Shown: positions 1 to 9,725 of the stretch, piece by piece
Position numbering within the stretch: the first letter of the stretch is position 1
How the letters are laid out: each line of letters begins with the position of its first letter
Assembly: GCA_034509735.1 (NCBI GenBank)
Contig: JACGWO010000003.1
Location: forward strand, 8,618,001-8,682,000
Direction of reading: 5' to 3'
DNA from: Sesamum alatum
Lineage: Eukaryota > Streptophyta > Magnoliopsida > Lamiales > Pedaliaceae
DNA: 64,000 nucleotides
The notes under the pieces: generated by a model
What the model was told of the DNA's origin: nothing
The model's database searches: none
The model's input: the letters and a program-made list of their open reading frames with translations, nothing else
Program-made: the position numbers and the translations under genes

Positions 1-1200
1 TCAGTATCACTGCCACTCCTCGACTCCATTAGTATGAGATTTAGTCTTAGACTCGAGGAACCACGACAATCACATACATGTGACGGTTGTATCTTGTGTC
101 TCGCAAAAGATGACTTTGACAATGATATCTCCTATGCGCTCTGAAATGCATTTAAACTACTTGAGTATGTGGCCACAGAGATTGGTTGAATAGGGAATAG
201 TTTTCTATGTCGATCAATGAAGTAAACACGTTTAATAGTGATGAGCATAGTTGTCTAGTCTAGGATGAGAACCAACACCCAATTCCATGCCCTAGACTTA
301 GACCAAGAGACAAGTAATGAAAGGACCGTACTTGCATAGTGCTCTGGAGCCTAAATATTCACACCATATTTACCTAGCCTCGACAGTCACCCGTTGTGAC
401 GGGCGCTTCTGGATTAATGGTTAATCAGAAGTAATTAATTAAACTAGATTTAATTAATTAATTAATTATATTGGACACAAGTCCAAGTCTAGTTGACGGT
501 GAATTTAAAGAGTCACACACAAAAACACTACGGAAGTAGTAGAATTAATTCTAGAAGAAATGAATTAATTTAAACAGTTTAAATTGATTCTAACAAATAT
601 AAATGATTAGATCATTTAATGGAAAAATCCATTTGATAGATGACCCAAGATTTAATTAATTGAATTAATCCAATTTGGGACTAGAACAATTAAGTTGATT
701 TGATTAGTTTAATTGGGATCGATTCAATTAGTTAATTGGATTCATTAATTGAAGGATTTGGGCTTTAGTTTGTTTAATTGGATTATATAAGTTGTTGGAC
801 TTCTGATGGGCGTTAAAATGAATTAGATTAATTTAAATGCCTAATGTACCTTTGTTAGGCTTGAATTAATTTAATAGTTAAATTAAATCAAATCGGGTCC
901 AGCTTAAAAGAGCCTTAGCTGGTTTTTGACTAAGTCTAGGTCAAGAAGAGTTGAGACTCCTCCTCTTAGAGGAGTTAGAGGCCGAGTGGGGCTCTCAATG
1001 ATCAAGTTATACGCACTAGGTGTGTATTACTTTTCACAACAAGATTTATCTTTAAGACAACCAAAAAAGATTTTGAAAATAGTTTTCAAATACTCTCTCT
1101 CTCACACTCCTCCAAAAACCGTCCCTTTCTCCCCCTCTCCTTCTCCATCGAAGTTCTTCTTGAAATAGTTTCAAGAAAGAGCTGAAAAAGAATCCGATTC
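1..1200 (+). mobile_element. Copia LTR, 5' part outside window, cut by pararetrovirus
   Basis: Seen: this stretch lines up block by block with the + strand LTR at 55989-60234. Shared blocks are the 'gaggaaccacgacaatcaca' stretch, 'gtggccacagagattggtt', 'caattccatgccctagactta' and the AT-rich TTAATTAA tract near 430-830. It ends at a pyrimidine-rich leader-like stretch (1095-1160). The LTR start lies outside the window and the terminal ...TTTCA is missing, because pararetroviral sequence begins near 1200. The short ORFs here are chance. Confidence 0.75.
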
Positions 1201-1277
1201 ATTAATATGATAGTGAGATCCAAATTTGTTTCTTCCAACAGAAATATTTTTTGTTGCAAGATCTCCATCCACCTAGC

Positions 1278-1685
1278 ATCCCAATCAAAGATTTTTTCCA
1301 ATCTAAATTCCTTGCATCTCTAAGAGCAGCTAAAAAACTTTCAGGTAAACCTTCTAATGTTAAGGGTTTAAAAGCAATTTGTACTAATCCTATATGTAAA
1401 AATTTATATTCATCCTGATAATGCCCTATATCCATAGCATCTAAAAGTTTTATTACTCTTTCTTCATTATCAAGGGCTATTGATTCCTCACTTGTCTTTA
1501 CAATCTGTTTTGTCTTCCAAAATCAAATCGGCCGAAATTATAAATTAGTCTAGGATTTACCTTAGGAATTGTCCATTTATTTAATTGACTTAAATTCTTA
1601 GGAATTTCATATTCTTCCTTTTTGGAATTTTTAACAGTATTTATATCTGAAACAGATAAATATTGCATATTAAGCAATATATAAA
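1278..1685 (-). pseudogene. Duplicated N-terminal segment of viral movement protein
   Basis: This is nearly the same sequence as 4055-4463, in the same orientation, with a one-base indel near 1521 (CCAAAATC against CCAAAAATC) and a few substitutions. It covers the part of the movement protein that reads MDIGHYQDEYKFLHIG and ALRDARNLDWKKSLIG in the longer copy. The indel splits it into two short frames (1435-1202 and 1710-1498). High similarity and a sharp end at both sides indicate a duplication within the integrated viral sequence, or joining of two viral molecules, rather than a separate gene. Confidence 0.8.
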
Positions 1686-1785
1686 TCGGTGGACTAAATA
1701 AAGAAATCATAGCAAAATCATCAATCCAACCGCCTCCTGAAATTGAAGATTTCCATTTAAAACCCTTAGGAGAATTAGAAAAATT
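1686..1785 (+). pseudogene. Inverted 100-bp piece of the viral N-terminal ORF
   Basis: These bases are the reverse complement of 4917-5016, the part of the viral coiled-coil ORF that encodes EIEDFHLKPLGELEKLL. It lies between the duplicated movement-protein segment and the broken end of the RT ORF, so both of its ends are rearrangement breakpoints. It encodes nothing on its own here. Confidence 0.8.
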
Positions 1786-2479
1786 TTAAGTCAAATTTTG
1801 AAAAAATTATTGCCTTATGCAATCTATCTAAAAGATCTTTTTTATTGGGGATTGGATACCTTATCCATTTTAAAACTTTATTGAGGGGCTTATAATTAAT
1901 AACAAGCCTAGGTCTCCCTCTTTCCTGTTCTGCATGTTTATTAACATAAAAAGCAGTACATGACCAAGGTGATTTAGAGGATCTAATTAGTTTTTTATCT
2001 ACTAGTCCCTTAATCTCCTCTTTGCATAATTCTAGATATTCGGAATTCATCTGATAAGGTCTCGCCTTAGTGGGAATATTTTTTTCTAAAAACTCATTTT
2101 CATATGGGAGGCTTACAATATGTTTCTTTCTATGCCAAAATGCATTAGGGTGTTCATTACATGTCTCAAGTTCAAATCTATTTTGAACCATTTTAATTTT
2201 TGCTTGTAATTTTGGATTTTGAAGTAATTCATCTATCTGTAAAGAATTGATTTCTTCTTTTATAAAACAGATTTGATTTGTTTTAGAAATTATTAAATCT
2301 CTTATTTCATTAATAACTTTATCCATTGGTTGAGTAATAAATTCAAATTTTATTATCTCATCTTCAAATGTTCCTATTATACCTTTGTCATTAATGTTTT
2401 TTATTGGGAAAATCTTTTTTAGAAAGGGTGTTCCTAAGATTATATCATTTGTTAAATCCTTAATTAATAGGAAACTCAT
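1775..2479 (-). pseudogene. Pararetroviral protease C-terminus and RT N-terminus
   Basis: The 234-residue frame starts in the C-terminal half of the aspartic protease (DIILGTPFLKKIFPI, the ILGxxFL motif). It continues into the N-terminal 'fingers' of a caulimovirid reverse transcriptase: KARPYQMN, LVDKKLIRSSKSPWSC, RPRLVINYKPLNK and YPIPNKKDLLDRL. It stops at FSKFDLK, just before the palm. The YxDD box, thumb and RNase H are missing, so it cannot have polymerase activity. The methionine start is internal; the frame was once joined to the ORF ending at 2537, and a frameshift near 2520-2545 separates them. Confidence 0.85.
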
Positions 2480-2536
2480 AGGGATACATTTTTTATTATT
2501 ACATATATAAGCTTTTTGGGATTTTAAAACTTATGT

Positions 2537-3510
2537 TTAATTTTGCCCATTGGCAGAGGATAATGAATGAGTTGTTTTTTCAAAGTATTTGGTTGGTATT
2601 AACCCTTCTTTTATACAATTAATATCTGCCCCACTATCTACTAGAGCAGTAAATGTTTTTCTAAAATTATTACTTATCAATAAGTCAATCTTTATATTCC
2701 ATTTTTGACTGGTCACTACCTCTAATGTGGATGGGAAATTATCCTCAATTTTCTCTTTACTTAATTCAATGAATTTGTTATTTTTGTCTATTTCTAATAT
2801 TTCTATTCTAGTAGTAAGAGTCTGATTATATTTCTTAATATTTTTTATTTCTTCTTTTAATTTTTCAACTTCTAATTTTAGATCTTCTGCAGTGGAAGGG
2901 TTATCTTTAATTGTTTGTTTTTCTCTGAGTATTTTTTTAACTTCAGTAATTGTATAAGGTTCAAATGGTTTACTAATTAAGTTTTCATATGCCTGATTTG
3001 ACTCAGAAGATGAACCTCTATTGTTATCCATTTTACTAAGGATAATATTTCTTATTTCAGGGTCCTTAATTTCCCTGAGCAACTCAACTATATGATTATC
3101 TGTAAGGACATTTACTGTTGACAAATCTTTGAATTGTGCCATTAATTCATAAAATTCATCATCTGATTCTTCTTTATTAGTCCCTTGTTTACATGGACAA
3201 GAAGAATCTTCTTCTTCATTTGATTCATCCGAGGTTGATAAATTCTCAGGATTCTCTTCTATATTTCCTAATTCATCTTGATTATTTTCTTCTAATTCTT
3301 CAGATTCGGAAGATTCTTTTCCTTCAGAAAATATTGTATTTATTATATTTTCTTTTTCTTGGTCTTCTAATTTAAGACTATTAATCTTCTTTTTTAATCT
3401 TTTAGCTCTTTTATTTCTACATCTATTTGCAAGGTGGTCTGTTTCACCGCAAATGTAACATCTTCTTATCTTTTTTGTTACATTATTTTTAGTTTTCCAT
3501 TCGTCTTTTC
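2537..3510 (-). pseudogene. Pararetroviral CCHC finger and aspartic protease ORF
   Basis: An open frame begins inside the end of the movement-protein ORF, in a different frame. It carries a perfect CX2CX4HX4C knuckle at 3460-3419 (CYICGETDHLANRC), a basic stretch, a long acidic Glu/Asp/Ser region, a Lys/Glu-rich coiled coil (about 2750-2900), and the protease active site VDSGADIN near 2640. The finger-acidic-protease order matches the C-terminal end of caulimovirid coat protein followed by protease. The coat-protein core that should precede the finger is not here; a related piece lies at 4567-4794. The frame ends early at 2537 by frameshift. Confidence 0.82.
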
Positions 3511-3513
3511 TGG

Positions 3514-4527
3514 TTATGTTTCTTCTCTATTTTGTGAAGTGGATGCTCTAGATGGAGTCATAATTTCAACTGGTGAAAAATATGATATTGTAGAATATCT
3601 TGAAGAATTGCTTCTTAAACATTTTGGTTGGTTATTAATAAAGTCTATTCTAACATTTCCTTCTGGATTTTGAACAATACTAGCATAATTACTTTCTATA
3701 TGACTTAAAATTGGAACTTCTTTCTCAATTATCCAACTTTCTGGGAATTCTATTTCACTCCATTTTATTTGCCTTCTAGTATTAATTCTAGAACTATGTA
3801 AATTTGTTTCAAAAAATATAGTTTGTTCTAATGATTTATTATCTTGTATTCTACAGTTAGGATTAAGGGTATGAAGAAGTTTATAATATATTCTATAACA
3901 TACACATATTAATTCAGATCCGGGTGTATAATTATACCCATGAGTTTTAACATTTAATGTTAAAGCATCTAATATATTTGCATCCGATAAGGACAATTGT
4001 AAATTCGGATAGACATTAAAAAATACCGGCCCGTGAGCTAGGCTGGATTGTATTATCCCAATCAAAGATTTTTTCCAATCTAAATTCCTTGCATCTCTAA
4101 GAGCAGCTAAAAAACTTTCAGGTAAACCTTCTAATGTTAAGGGTTTAAAAGCAATTTGTACTAATCCTATATGTAAAAATTTATATTCATCCTGATAATG
4201 CCCTATATCCATAGCATCTAAAAGTTTTATTACTCTTTCTTCATTATCAAGGGCTATTGATTCCTCACTTGTCTTTACAATCTGTTTTGTCTTCCAAAAA
4301 TCAAATCGGCTGAAATTATAAATTAGTCTAGGATTTACCTTAGGAATTGTCCATTTATTTAATTGACTTAAATTCTTAGGAATTTCATATTCTTCCTTTT
4401 TGGAATTTGTAACAGTATTTATATCTGAAACAGATAAATATTGCATATTAAGCAATATATAAAACAAGTACTGTTGAATTATCCAATACAACTTCAATAA
4501 CATGGCTCTGATACCATAAGGAGCCAT
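3514..4527 (-). pseudogene. Pararetroviral movement protein (30K-type) ORF
   Basis: This 337-residue frame is the longest open one in the window. Its centre, SLAHGPVFFNVYPNLQLSLS then LTLNVKTHGYNYTPGSE and VCYRIYYKLLHTLNP, resembles the conserved core of caulimovirid movement proteins, which line plasmodesmata for cell-to-cell spread. The first 30 or so residues come from a palindromic junction over the tRNA-Met primer site (4428-4601), so the apparent ATG at 4527 is probably not the viral start; a start near 4450 is more natural. Family assignment is from motif recognition. The frame is intact, but the locus is rearranged and I see no evidence of expression. Confidence 0.78.
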
Positions 4528-4601
4528 GTTATTGAAGTTGTATTGGATAATTCAACAGTACTTGTTTTATATATTGCTTAATATGCAATATTTATCTGTT
4601 T
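4428..4601. repeat. Palindrome: 81-bp perfect arms, 12-bp spacer
   Basis: Bases 4428-4508 are the exact reverse complement of 4521-4601 by my reading, separated by TGATACCATAAG. The structure sits on the boundary between the movement-protein ORF and the coat-protein fragment and includes the viral primer-binding site. It looks like a junction of two viral molecules joined head to head at the minus-strand start, or a fold-back product of reverse transcription. Confidence 0.9.
4504..4516 (-). promoter_or_regulatory. tRNA-Met primer-binding site of the pararetrovirus
   Basis: Read on the - strand this is TGGTATCAGAGCC, complementary to the 3' end of plant initiator tRNA-Met, followed by ATG. 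Known: caulimovirids start minus-strand DNA synthesis at such a site and number their genomes from it. Here it lies half in the left arm and half in the spacer of the palindrome. Confidence 0.85.
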
Positions 4602-4794
4602 TATTATTTCCTTTACAGACAGTACTATACATCATCATTCTGTGAATAGTATTGTAGATTTGTCTTTCTGTATAACCATCAATATTCCATTCATAAATTT
4701 GTTTCCCATTATAGCTATGCTGGTCATAAATCTCTTGTTCCTCATATAGTATGTCTTGAGGTGTGGGCCTAGGATAATAAAATTTTGTTTGCAT
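4567..4794 (-). pseudogene. Pararetroviral coat-protein core fragment
   Basis: The 75-residue frame contains IYEWNIDGYTERQIYNTIHR followed by MMMYSTVCKGNNKTD. This resembles the conserved caulimovirid coat-protein segment (W-N-I-D-G-x-T-E-x-Q-I, then a helix with MxMY). It is cut immediately afterwards at the palindrome, so most of the capsid domain is lost. It follows the 5269-4802 ORF with a small frame change and was probably one protein with it. Confidence 0.7.
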
Positions 4795-4801
4795 AGGCTT
4801 C

Positions 4802-5269
4802 CTAGCATATTTTCTCTATTTTATTTATTCCTTCTGGCAAATTTTTCCTACTATTTTCAGTTGTCATGTCATCACTTAAGGTATTTAATTTTAAGTCCCT
4901 AAATTTTTTATCCAATAATTTTTCTAATTCTCCTAAGGGTTTTAAATGGAAATCTTCAATTTCAGGAGGCGGTTGGATTGATGATTTTGCTATGATTTCT
5001 TTATTTAGTCCACCGATTACTGTATTTTTAGAATTAATTTCTTGTTGCCAATTAGATATTTTATCTATTTTTTTATTTAGTTCGGTAATTTGTTCTCCTA
5101 TATTAATGGCAAGTGTATAAACTGCTTGTTCTTCCATATTTTCTGGTTTTACAGGACAATTAAAAGGTTGGTTTGTATTTCTGAATTCTGCTTCTGGCTT
5201 GTGGTCTGGATGGACGTAGAGGAGATCCACGTTGATCTCTATGTGAACGCAGACCCAGAGAAGGAACAA
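4802..5269 (-). pseudogene. Viral coiled-coil ORF preceding coat protein
   Basis: 155 codons. The first 40 or so residues are unlike the rest and probably include flanking sequence, so a start at MEEQAVYTLAINIGEQ (about 5135) is more likely. The body is rich in Lys, Glu, Asn and Leu, with heptad-like spacing (INIGEQITELNKKIDKISNW; LEKLLDKKFRDLKL), so a coiled coil is expected. It could be the N-terminal part of the coat-protein precursor or a virion-associated-type protein. Part of it (4917-5016) recurs inverted at 1686-1785. Confidence 0.55.
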
Positions 5270-5299
5270 AGCGCATAGCAGATTCAGAACATAATCTAA

Positions 5300-5889
5300 A
5301 AAGGTATAACCTCGCGATTATTTTGCATGCACCTTTTTCGGTTTTAGCCAGAGCCACGAAATGATGATTACATGTTCTATTTTATATTGTGTTTCAAGTA
5401 CTGAACGCTTTATTGCAAACCAGTCTATCAACCCAGCCGAAGTCCAACCCACATCTGAAATATTTGCTAGCCCACTACAAATTAACCCAAATCCAGCAAC
5501 CCAAAGCTCGCTGACCCATGCCACAACCTGGCCTCCAAATTCTAAACACAAACCCAATAGACTTACATTCTTATAACTCAATGCAAGTGCAAAACAACAC
5601 CCCCATAATCCAAAGACCCAACTCATGCAAACACCACACCAACATCTTGCCACCACCACTCACCCACTAATTTTGAATCATTTCCACTTGTCTCTATCCC
5701 TATTACTTTCTCACCTCGAGATAAATCTCCTTCCACCTACCGAAGAACAATGAGAAAATTTTCAACAATTAAGGCTCCAGTTGCTGCTCAGACAAGGAAA
5801 CAACATAACAATCAAAGCTCTCTTCAATCCAAGCGGTTGCACATAACTGATGAAACGGTGGAGGCTTCAGCACAACCCCACCAAGAGCC
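5300..5889 (+). pseudogene. Possible LINE ORF1 tail
   Basis: Degenerate + strand sequence directly before the LINE endonuclease. A proline/threonine/asparagine-rich stretch (5400-5700) and 'KRLHITDETVEA' near 5835-5870 resemble the C-terminus of plant L1 ORF1 proteins, but no zinc knuckle or DUF4283 core is visible. The call depends mostly on position. I could not fix the border with the pararetrovirus. Confidence 0.3.
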
Positions 5890-6532
5890 ATGATCGTGTT
5901 AGTTGGGAACTGCCAAGGGTTGAGTGGTCCTTGTATAGTTCAACAACTTGGAGAACACATCCGAAACATTACCCTCATTGGTGTTCTTGAGTGAGACTAA
6001 GTGTAATAATAGAAGATGAGGATGTTCGCAAGGACATCCAACAGCTGAAGTAAAAAATTGGATGAGTATCGGGGAAAAATAGGAAGTCTTGTTGCAATAG
6101 AGATGTAAAACTCATTGGATAAAAGACCGAGACAGAAACACAAAGTATTTCCATGGTACAGCTACTTCCCCCCCCCCCCCACCCCCCCAAAAAAAAAAAT
6201 AGAATAACATCACACAGATCAAGGATGAGAAGAGGGAGTGGAGAAACGTAGCTAAGGTTATTCGAGAAATTTTGGAGAATCATTTCCAAGATATTTACTC
6301 CAGTAGCCAGCTATTGGATGCAGCGACTGATAAGGCGATGAACACGGTACTGGTGAGTGTCACGGAGGAGATGAACGAGCAATTATTCAACTTCTCATTG
6401 AAATTGAGGTACAAAAGACTGTTTTTCAAATGTATCCACTTAAATTCCCAGTCCGGATGGTATGCCACCTCTATTCTTTCAAAAATTTGGCATGTTATCT
6501 AAGCTGATGTTATTCGTAGTGTCTCACAATTT
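5890..6532 (+). pseudogene. L1 LINE ORF2: endonuclease start and pre-RT segment
   Basis: From 5890 the frame reads MIVLVGNCQGLSGPCIVQQL, the plant L1 endonuclease start (normally WNCRGLGNPxTVRxL; the Trp is lost). It decays after about 40 residues. Most of the nuclease is deleted; by 6275 the sequence has moved to the pre-RT part: NHFQDIYSSSQ, VTEEMNEQLF, FKCIHLNSQSG (originally MHPLKSPG) and KIWHVI. A poly-C/poly-A tract (6173-6199) marks slippage. The ORF is then cut by the MITE at 6533. Confidence 0.8.
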
Positions 6533-7164
6533 AGGGATGGAAATGGGTCCGAGTTGGACCCGAGCCCGCCCCCACCCCCGTCCCGATTGGGGTGGGTTTC
6601 GATGCCTTAAGCGGGTCCCGGGGTAGGTCTGGCTCTTAGTGATTTGAACCCGGATCCACCCCGAACCCCCCCCCCCCCAAGTCACTACTATTTTTATGTT
6701 TTTTGTATTGTTTATATATACTTATCTAAAATATATTTGTACATATATAGATATATGTATAATTTATTTATGCTTCTATATAAGACATAAACCTAATAGT
6801 TTTATAATTAAAATAATGATATAAATAGTTTATAAACATTTTAATGTTGTTATAAGTAGCACATATTTTAATATTTTTAATATTTTAATGCTAAAACATG
6901 CACATATAAAATTACAAAAAAATATGTTAACTTTTCAATAATATTATTATCTCATATTTACAAAGTTATGGTAGTATTATTTTTAAAAAATAACTTTTTT
7001 TAATATATTAAAAATACTAACCGAGTCTACCTGGTCCAACCTGGCAGGTCTTGGGTCCAGAATTTCTTGGTGGGCAGGGGGGGAGGGTTCTTGGGTTTTG
7101 GCAAACCCGTAACAGACCCCCTCCCCCCCCCCCCCCCCCCCCCGCCCCCCTGTTTGCCATCCCT
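6533..7164. mobile_element. MITE with AGGGATGG termini, probably hAT-type
   Basis: The left end is AGGGATGGAAATGGG and the right end, read inverted, AGGGATGGCAAA, giving short imperfect terminal inverted repeats. Inside, both ends are GC-rich (CCCGAGCCC; poly-C 7121-7144) around an AT-rich core with no coding frame. It interrupts the L1 reverse transcriptase between VSQF and LHMLNHAALLHK. Flanks TCTCACAA and TCTTACAT match at 6 of 8 positions, which would suit an 8-bp hAT duplication but is weak. Confidence 0.65.
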
Positions 7165-7165
7165 A

Positions 7166-7713
7166 TCTTACATATGCTTAATCATGCTGCTTTGCTGCAT
7201 AAGATGAAATTATATCGTGTTAATTCTCAAACAAGAGGCTCTAAGAAAGGCGTCTCACTTTTGCCCAATTAATCTTCGTAATGTCATTATTAGGCTTGCC
7301 TCTAAGTGTGTACCAAATTAACTCTAAATCATATTAGATAGGATTATGTCACCTAGCCAATCTGCTTTCGTTCCCGGTCATTTAATCACTGACAATGTGA
7401 CTGTGGCCTTTGAAACTAATCATTTTGTTAAAACTAGAGCTCGAGGTAAAAAGGGTTTCGTCATCCTTAAACTTAATATGAGTAAGGCATATGATACGAT
7501 GCAATGGAGTTTCTCTTGAGACAGCTTCTATGCAAGATAGGCATACAGGAGCATTTTGTGTGAATAATCATGTCATTAGTCACTACAGTGTCATACTCTT
7601 TAATGTTGAATGGTCCACAATTTGACTATTTTCACCCGCACTGAGGCATTTGCCAAGATGACCTATTATCCCAATACATGTTTTTACTTGTCGTGGAAGT
7701 GTTTAGTTGTATG
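7166..7713 (+). pseudogene. L1 LINE reverse transcriptase, first part
   Basis: It continues the LINE after the MITE. QSAFVPGHLITDNVTVAFE followed by KKGFVILKLNMSKAYD (7350-7500) is the unmistakable RT fingers/palm motif of plant L1 elements (QSAFVPGRLITDNILVAFE; DMSKAYDRV). Near 7640 a shifted frame gives the FLLVVEVF segment. Stops and frameshifts are frequent. Solo LTR 7714-9720 interrupts it. Confidence 0.85.
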
Positions 7714-9216
7714 TGTTAGAATAAGTGATCGTGAAGCCAATTTTATTAGGCTTATGTAATCAATTTTTGACAATATTGATATAATATGATATTTACGCAT
7801 TGGATATTAAGTGATATTTTCCTCGGCATATAGTACTTTGTTGTGTTAACTTCTCTCATATCTATTAATGTTCATTACACAACAAAGCCCACAGACCAGA
7901 TGTGAGAAATCCAGGAAGCTGGACTGCGCATAGGTTGGTAGTTATGAAACCAACTTCTGTGGGTCGGTCTGAAACTCTTCAAGTCAAGGAGCTCGAGATT
8001 GGGTATCGAGAGTCTGTATGAGACTTGCACTAAGGATTGTAGCCGTGTTCATCGGCAGGTGATGTGAGACGTCCATGCAATATTAGTGGATTGGTCAGCT
8101 CAGAGTCAACTGACAGAGGTAACTCGCGGAAAACGTCACATACGAAGCCTGATGGAGCTTAGTCAGTGTGATTGACGTTCCCGGCTTCGATAGTACAAGA
8201 TTGGTCCTGGGACTTGAGGAACAACGGCAGTCTCAAGCACACCATGCCTGCATCTTTTTTGGCAAGCAGCTGCTACGTTGAAAGACATGGTCGCTATAAG
8301 CCCTATCTAGTGCAGTCAGATTGTGTATTGAGAGCAGTGTGTTCCAAGAAAGAATCGGCCTCCTATTAGCATTCTGATGGTGATGTCTCTTATACGCTCT
8401 GAGACTCGTTTTCCTTGAGAATCTGTGGCTATAGTGACTAAACGGTGGGATGGGATCCCCATGACGTTCCTGCATGGTAAACGTATGTCTCGAAGCCGCA
8501 TGTATTATTGCCTAGTCAAGGATGGGAACTGACCCCAATTCCATGGCTAGGAGACTGAAGATGAAAGGACTGTACTTGTATGTATTTGTGAGCCTAAATG
8601 TTCACGCCATAAATTCACCTAGTCTCTAGTGCCATGGATCGTTGCTAGACGGCCACCTAGAATAATCAGGATTAGCCCAAGTCTAGCTAAGGGTGAACCT
8701 AAAGAGTCACATAGAGTTCACTGAAAATGAAGAAATTAATTTCGGGAGATGAGACAATTTAATTGGATTAAATTGATCTTTTTGAAATGACAAGCCATCA
8801 TCGATTAATTAGATTAGTCGGTCTTAATTCATATATTAAATTTATGGATTTAAGAGGTTGGGATTTTCCTTTTAATTAGATGAAAATATTGAAATTAATT
8901 AATTAGGCTCAAGTATTAAATTAGGTTTAATACATAGTCCATTGGATCTTAAGACTATTTAAATTAGAGTTAAACGAGTCCGGTCCATAGAGTTCATCAA
9001 GGATGGATGGACGAGATTTGATCAAAGGGATTTGAGATGGATGGCTAGGATTAAACCTGAAAGTGAATTTGACTAGGTCAAATCACTAGTAGGTACTTAT
9101 GATGTGCCTCTTTTGGAAAAGTTTGAGTAGGATATATGTACTTGACATATAAATACTCAAACACACACACACACACACACACACACAAGATTCTCTCCCT
9201 AGCTCTCCTAGCCGCC

Positions 9217-9254
<38 letters not shown>

Positions 9255-9720
9255 GTCGATCTCTCTTTCACTCATCCAAAAAGATATTTAAGTCTTCTTG
9301 TTTTGTTTCAAGGAGATGTATGAACAATTGATCTCGTTAAACAATAGTGTTTGGTCAATTGTTCTCTCCCTTTTAGATCTCTTGCTAGCACGAAGGCATC
9401 TACGTATTCTGGTGAACTGCGTGGACATTCTTTGGAGGTGCTCTACGTGGAGCCTAGACGGTGGAGACTTACAATATACATGTAGCCAGTGGAAAAACTA
9501 CAAGGGTACGTTTTCTTTTTATGTTTCTTATTCTTCCATTTACCCTAGGGCCCCCATGAATTGCATTATTTTATTCATGGGATACACCAAACGCCCAGGA
9601 GTATCAAGGAAACACCCCTTCATTCGTTTCTTTAGATTTAAATTTTATTTATACATGTTTCTACACGTCTTCTCTGCGCTTCTGCTGCGCCACTCCCAGG
9701 CCGATCCATGCATGCTTTCA
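7714..9720 (+). mobile_element. Solo copia LTR (TSD GTATG)
   Basis: It begins TGTTAGAATAAGTGATCG and ends CATGCTTTCA, 2,007 bp. The 5 bases before it (7709-7713) and after it (9721-9725) are both GTATG, and the L1 reading resumes after the copy, so this is one LTR without an internal region. It has a TATAAATA box at 9148-9155 followed by CA and CT microsatellites, the usual place of a copia promoter and leader. It belongs to the subtype of 60240-62262 (CACTCCCAGGCCGATCC-type end). Confidence 0.92.
9161..9252. repeat. Microsatellites (CA)n and (CT)n
   Basis: About 13 CA units (9161-9186) and about 15 CT units (9222-9251) lie inside the solo LTR, just downstream of its TATA box. Similar GT or CT tracts stand at the same place in other copies (46431-46444, 57351-57374). 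They are an ancestral, expanding part of the LTR leader. Confidence 0.9.
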
Positions 9721-9725
9721 GTATG

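Larger units (their letters stand above)
1202..5215 (-). mobile_element. Rearranged endogenous pararetrovirus (Caulimoviridae)
   Basis: The block holds - strand fragments of a plant DNA pararetrovirus: a coiled-coil/coat-protein part (5269-4567), a movement protein (4527-3514), a CCHC finger plus aspartic protease (about 3510-2537) and the start of reverse transcriptase (2479-1775). Next come an inverted piece and a second copy of the movement-protein start. The RT active site and RNase H are absent, and frames are broken, so the copy is defective. Known: such integrated copies are common in plant genomes and usually rearranged. Genus is not certain. Outer borders are approximate: about 1200 against an LTR, and 5200-5290 against LINE-like sequence. 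Confidence 0.85.

Noticed and set aside
5318..5659. 113-codon - strand frame with cysteine/tryptophan-rich sequence
   Set aside because: It is the antisense of a degenerate Pro/Thr-rich LINE-like stretch; composition is low-complexity and no domain is seen.
7051..7272. Frame with a poly-proline run
   Set aside because: Produced by the poly-C tract at the MITE end; only the last part (ILHMLNHAALLHK) is real LINE remnant.
9078..9275. Frames rich in Arg-Glu and Cys-Val repeats
   Set aside because: They are translations of the CT/CA microsatellites in a solo LTR.
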